NCBI GenBank assembly: GCA_002786065.1
Contig: NHNY01000004.1
Span: 1,178,001 to 1,242,000, forward strand
Length of the DNA stretch: 64,000 bases
Source of the DNA: Microcyclospora pomicola
Lineage: Eukaryota > Ascomycota > Dothideomycetes > Capnodiales
Direction of reading: 5' to 3'
Made by a program: the position numbers and the translations under genes. Below, one piece after another: positions 63,658-64,000 of the stretch. Position 1 is the first letter of the stretch; each line of letters begins with the position of its first letter. Under the pieces are notes generated by a model. The model saw only the letters and a list, made by a program, of their open reading frames with translations, did not search any database and had not been told where the DNA came from.

Positions 63658-64000
63658 GCTGCTAGACGGCCGATGCTCGGGATGGCTTTGATGAGTTGTG
63701 GTTCGGCTTGTGTCTACCAGAGGACCACTGCCTTCTTATACATCGGCCCCATGTTGACTCTCGACGCGCACTGGCCGGCCTGTCAAGACCTAGAAGGCTG
63801 CAATTCGCAAACGTCTCTGCTAGAGTGACTCTGCTTGGCGGCTTGGCGGCAGATGAAGCTCAACATCGTAGTCGCCGTGAGAGCAACGCTACGCATTCAT
63901 TGCGGCTCGTCGCATAGGCGCCACGTGCTTCACATTCGGTGCGTCTAGTTGCGATGACCCTGTCGCTAGTTGGACATATCAGGAATCCAGGGAACCTGGC
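63658..64000. other. Sequence upstream of the secreted-protein gene, to the window end
   Basis: 343 bp with no supported gene. It should contain the promoter of the secreted protein. Confidence 0.4.

Noticed and set aside
1-64000. Transposons, LTR elements, other virus-like elements
   Set aside because: No transposase, reverse transcriptase, integrase, terminal repeats or target-site duplications were seen anywhere in the window.

Overview
The window reads as nuclear chromosomal DNA of a filamentous ascomycete (Pezizomycotina, perhaps Dothideomycetes; the class is an inference). The evidence is gene density (28 protein genes in 64 kb, about one per 2.3 kb, on both strands), short spliceosomal introns (mostly 50-70 nt with GTRNGT donors and CTRAY-type branch points), and the gene content: a Zn2Cys6 regulator, a HET-domain protein, Tup1/RcoA, Dal5-type and sugar MFS carriers, NmrA, UPF0643 and DUF2423 proteins. 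I found no tRNA, rRNA, transposon, virus-like element or CRISPR array.

Layout. 1-5.4 kb: 5' part of the CoQ-biosynthesis kinase gene coq8, a UPF0643 protein and a Zn2Cys6 transcription factor. 6-16.8 kb: an F-box protein, a divergent epoxide hydrolase / alpha-beta hydrolase pair, the vacuolar tethering subunit Vps18, a 2EXR/F-box-like protein and a sugar-type MFS transporter. 18-30.7 kb: SUMO ligase Siz1/PIAS, a small basic DUF2423 protein, sterol C-5 desaturase Erg3, an acyl-CoA dehydrogenase, the Ras palmitoyltransferase subunit Erf4 and the corepressor Tup1. 31.9-46.2 kb: a HET-domain protein, an unrecognised conserved-looking protein, a P5B cation/polyamine ATPase (Ypk9/ATP13A2 type), repair factor Rad14/XPA, a WDR70-type WD40 protein and a long disordered protein with a CRIB-like motif. 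48-64 kb: an NmrA-like reductase/regulator, a tyrosine-phosphatase-fold protein without its catalytic loop, alpha-actinin, a Dal5-family permease, the Sar1 exchange factor Sec12, a PLP serine/threonine dehydratase and a large secreted multidomain protein.

Most genes are housekeeping and not obviously related in function, so no biosynthetic cluster or new multi-gene system stands out. The main points of interest are two enzyme folds that seem to have lost their catalytic residues (the phosphatase at 50.2-51.2 kb and the PLA2-like secreted protein at 60.4-63.7 kb), the hydrolase pair sharing a 243-bp promoter, a 3-bp gap between two convergent genes, a 304-nt intron in a nucleolar-type gene, and a 2.1-kb gene-free stretch. 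Exon joins were worked out by hand: every multi-exon model restores one open frame and a family-consistent protein, but none is supported by transcript data.
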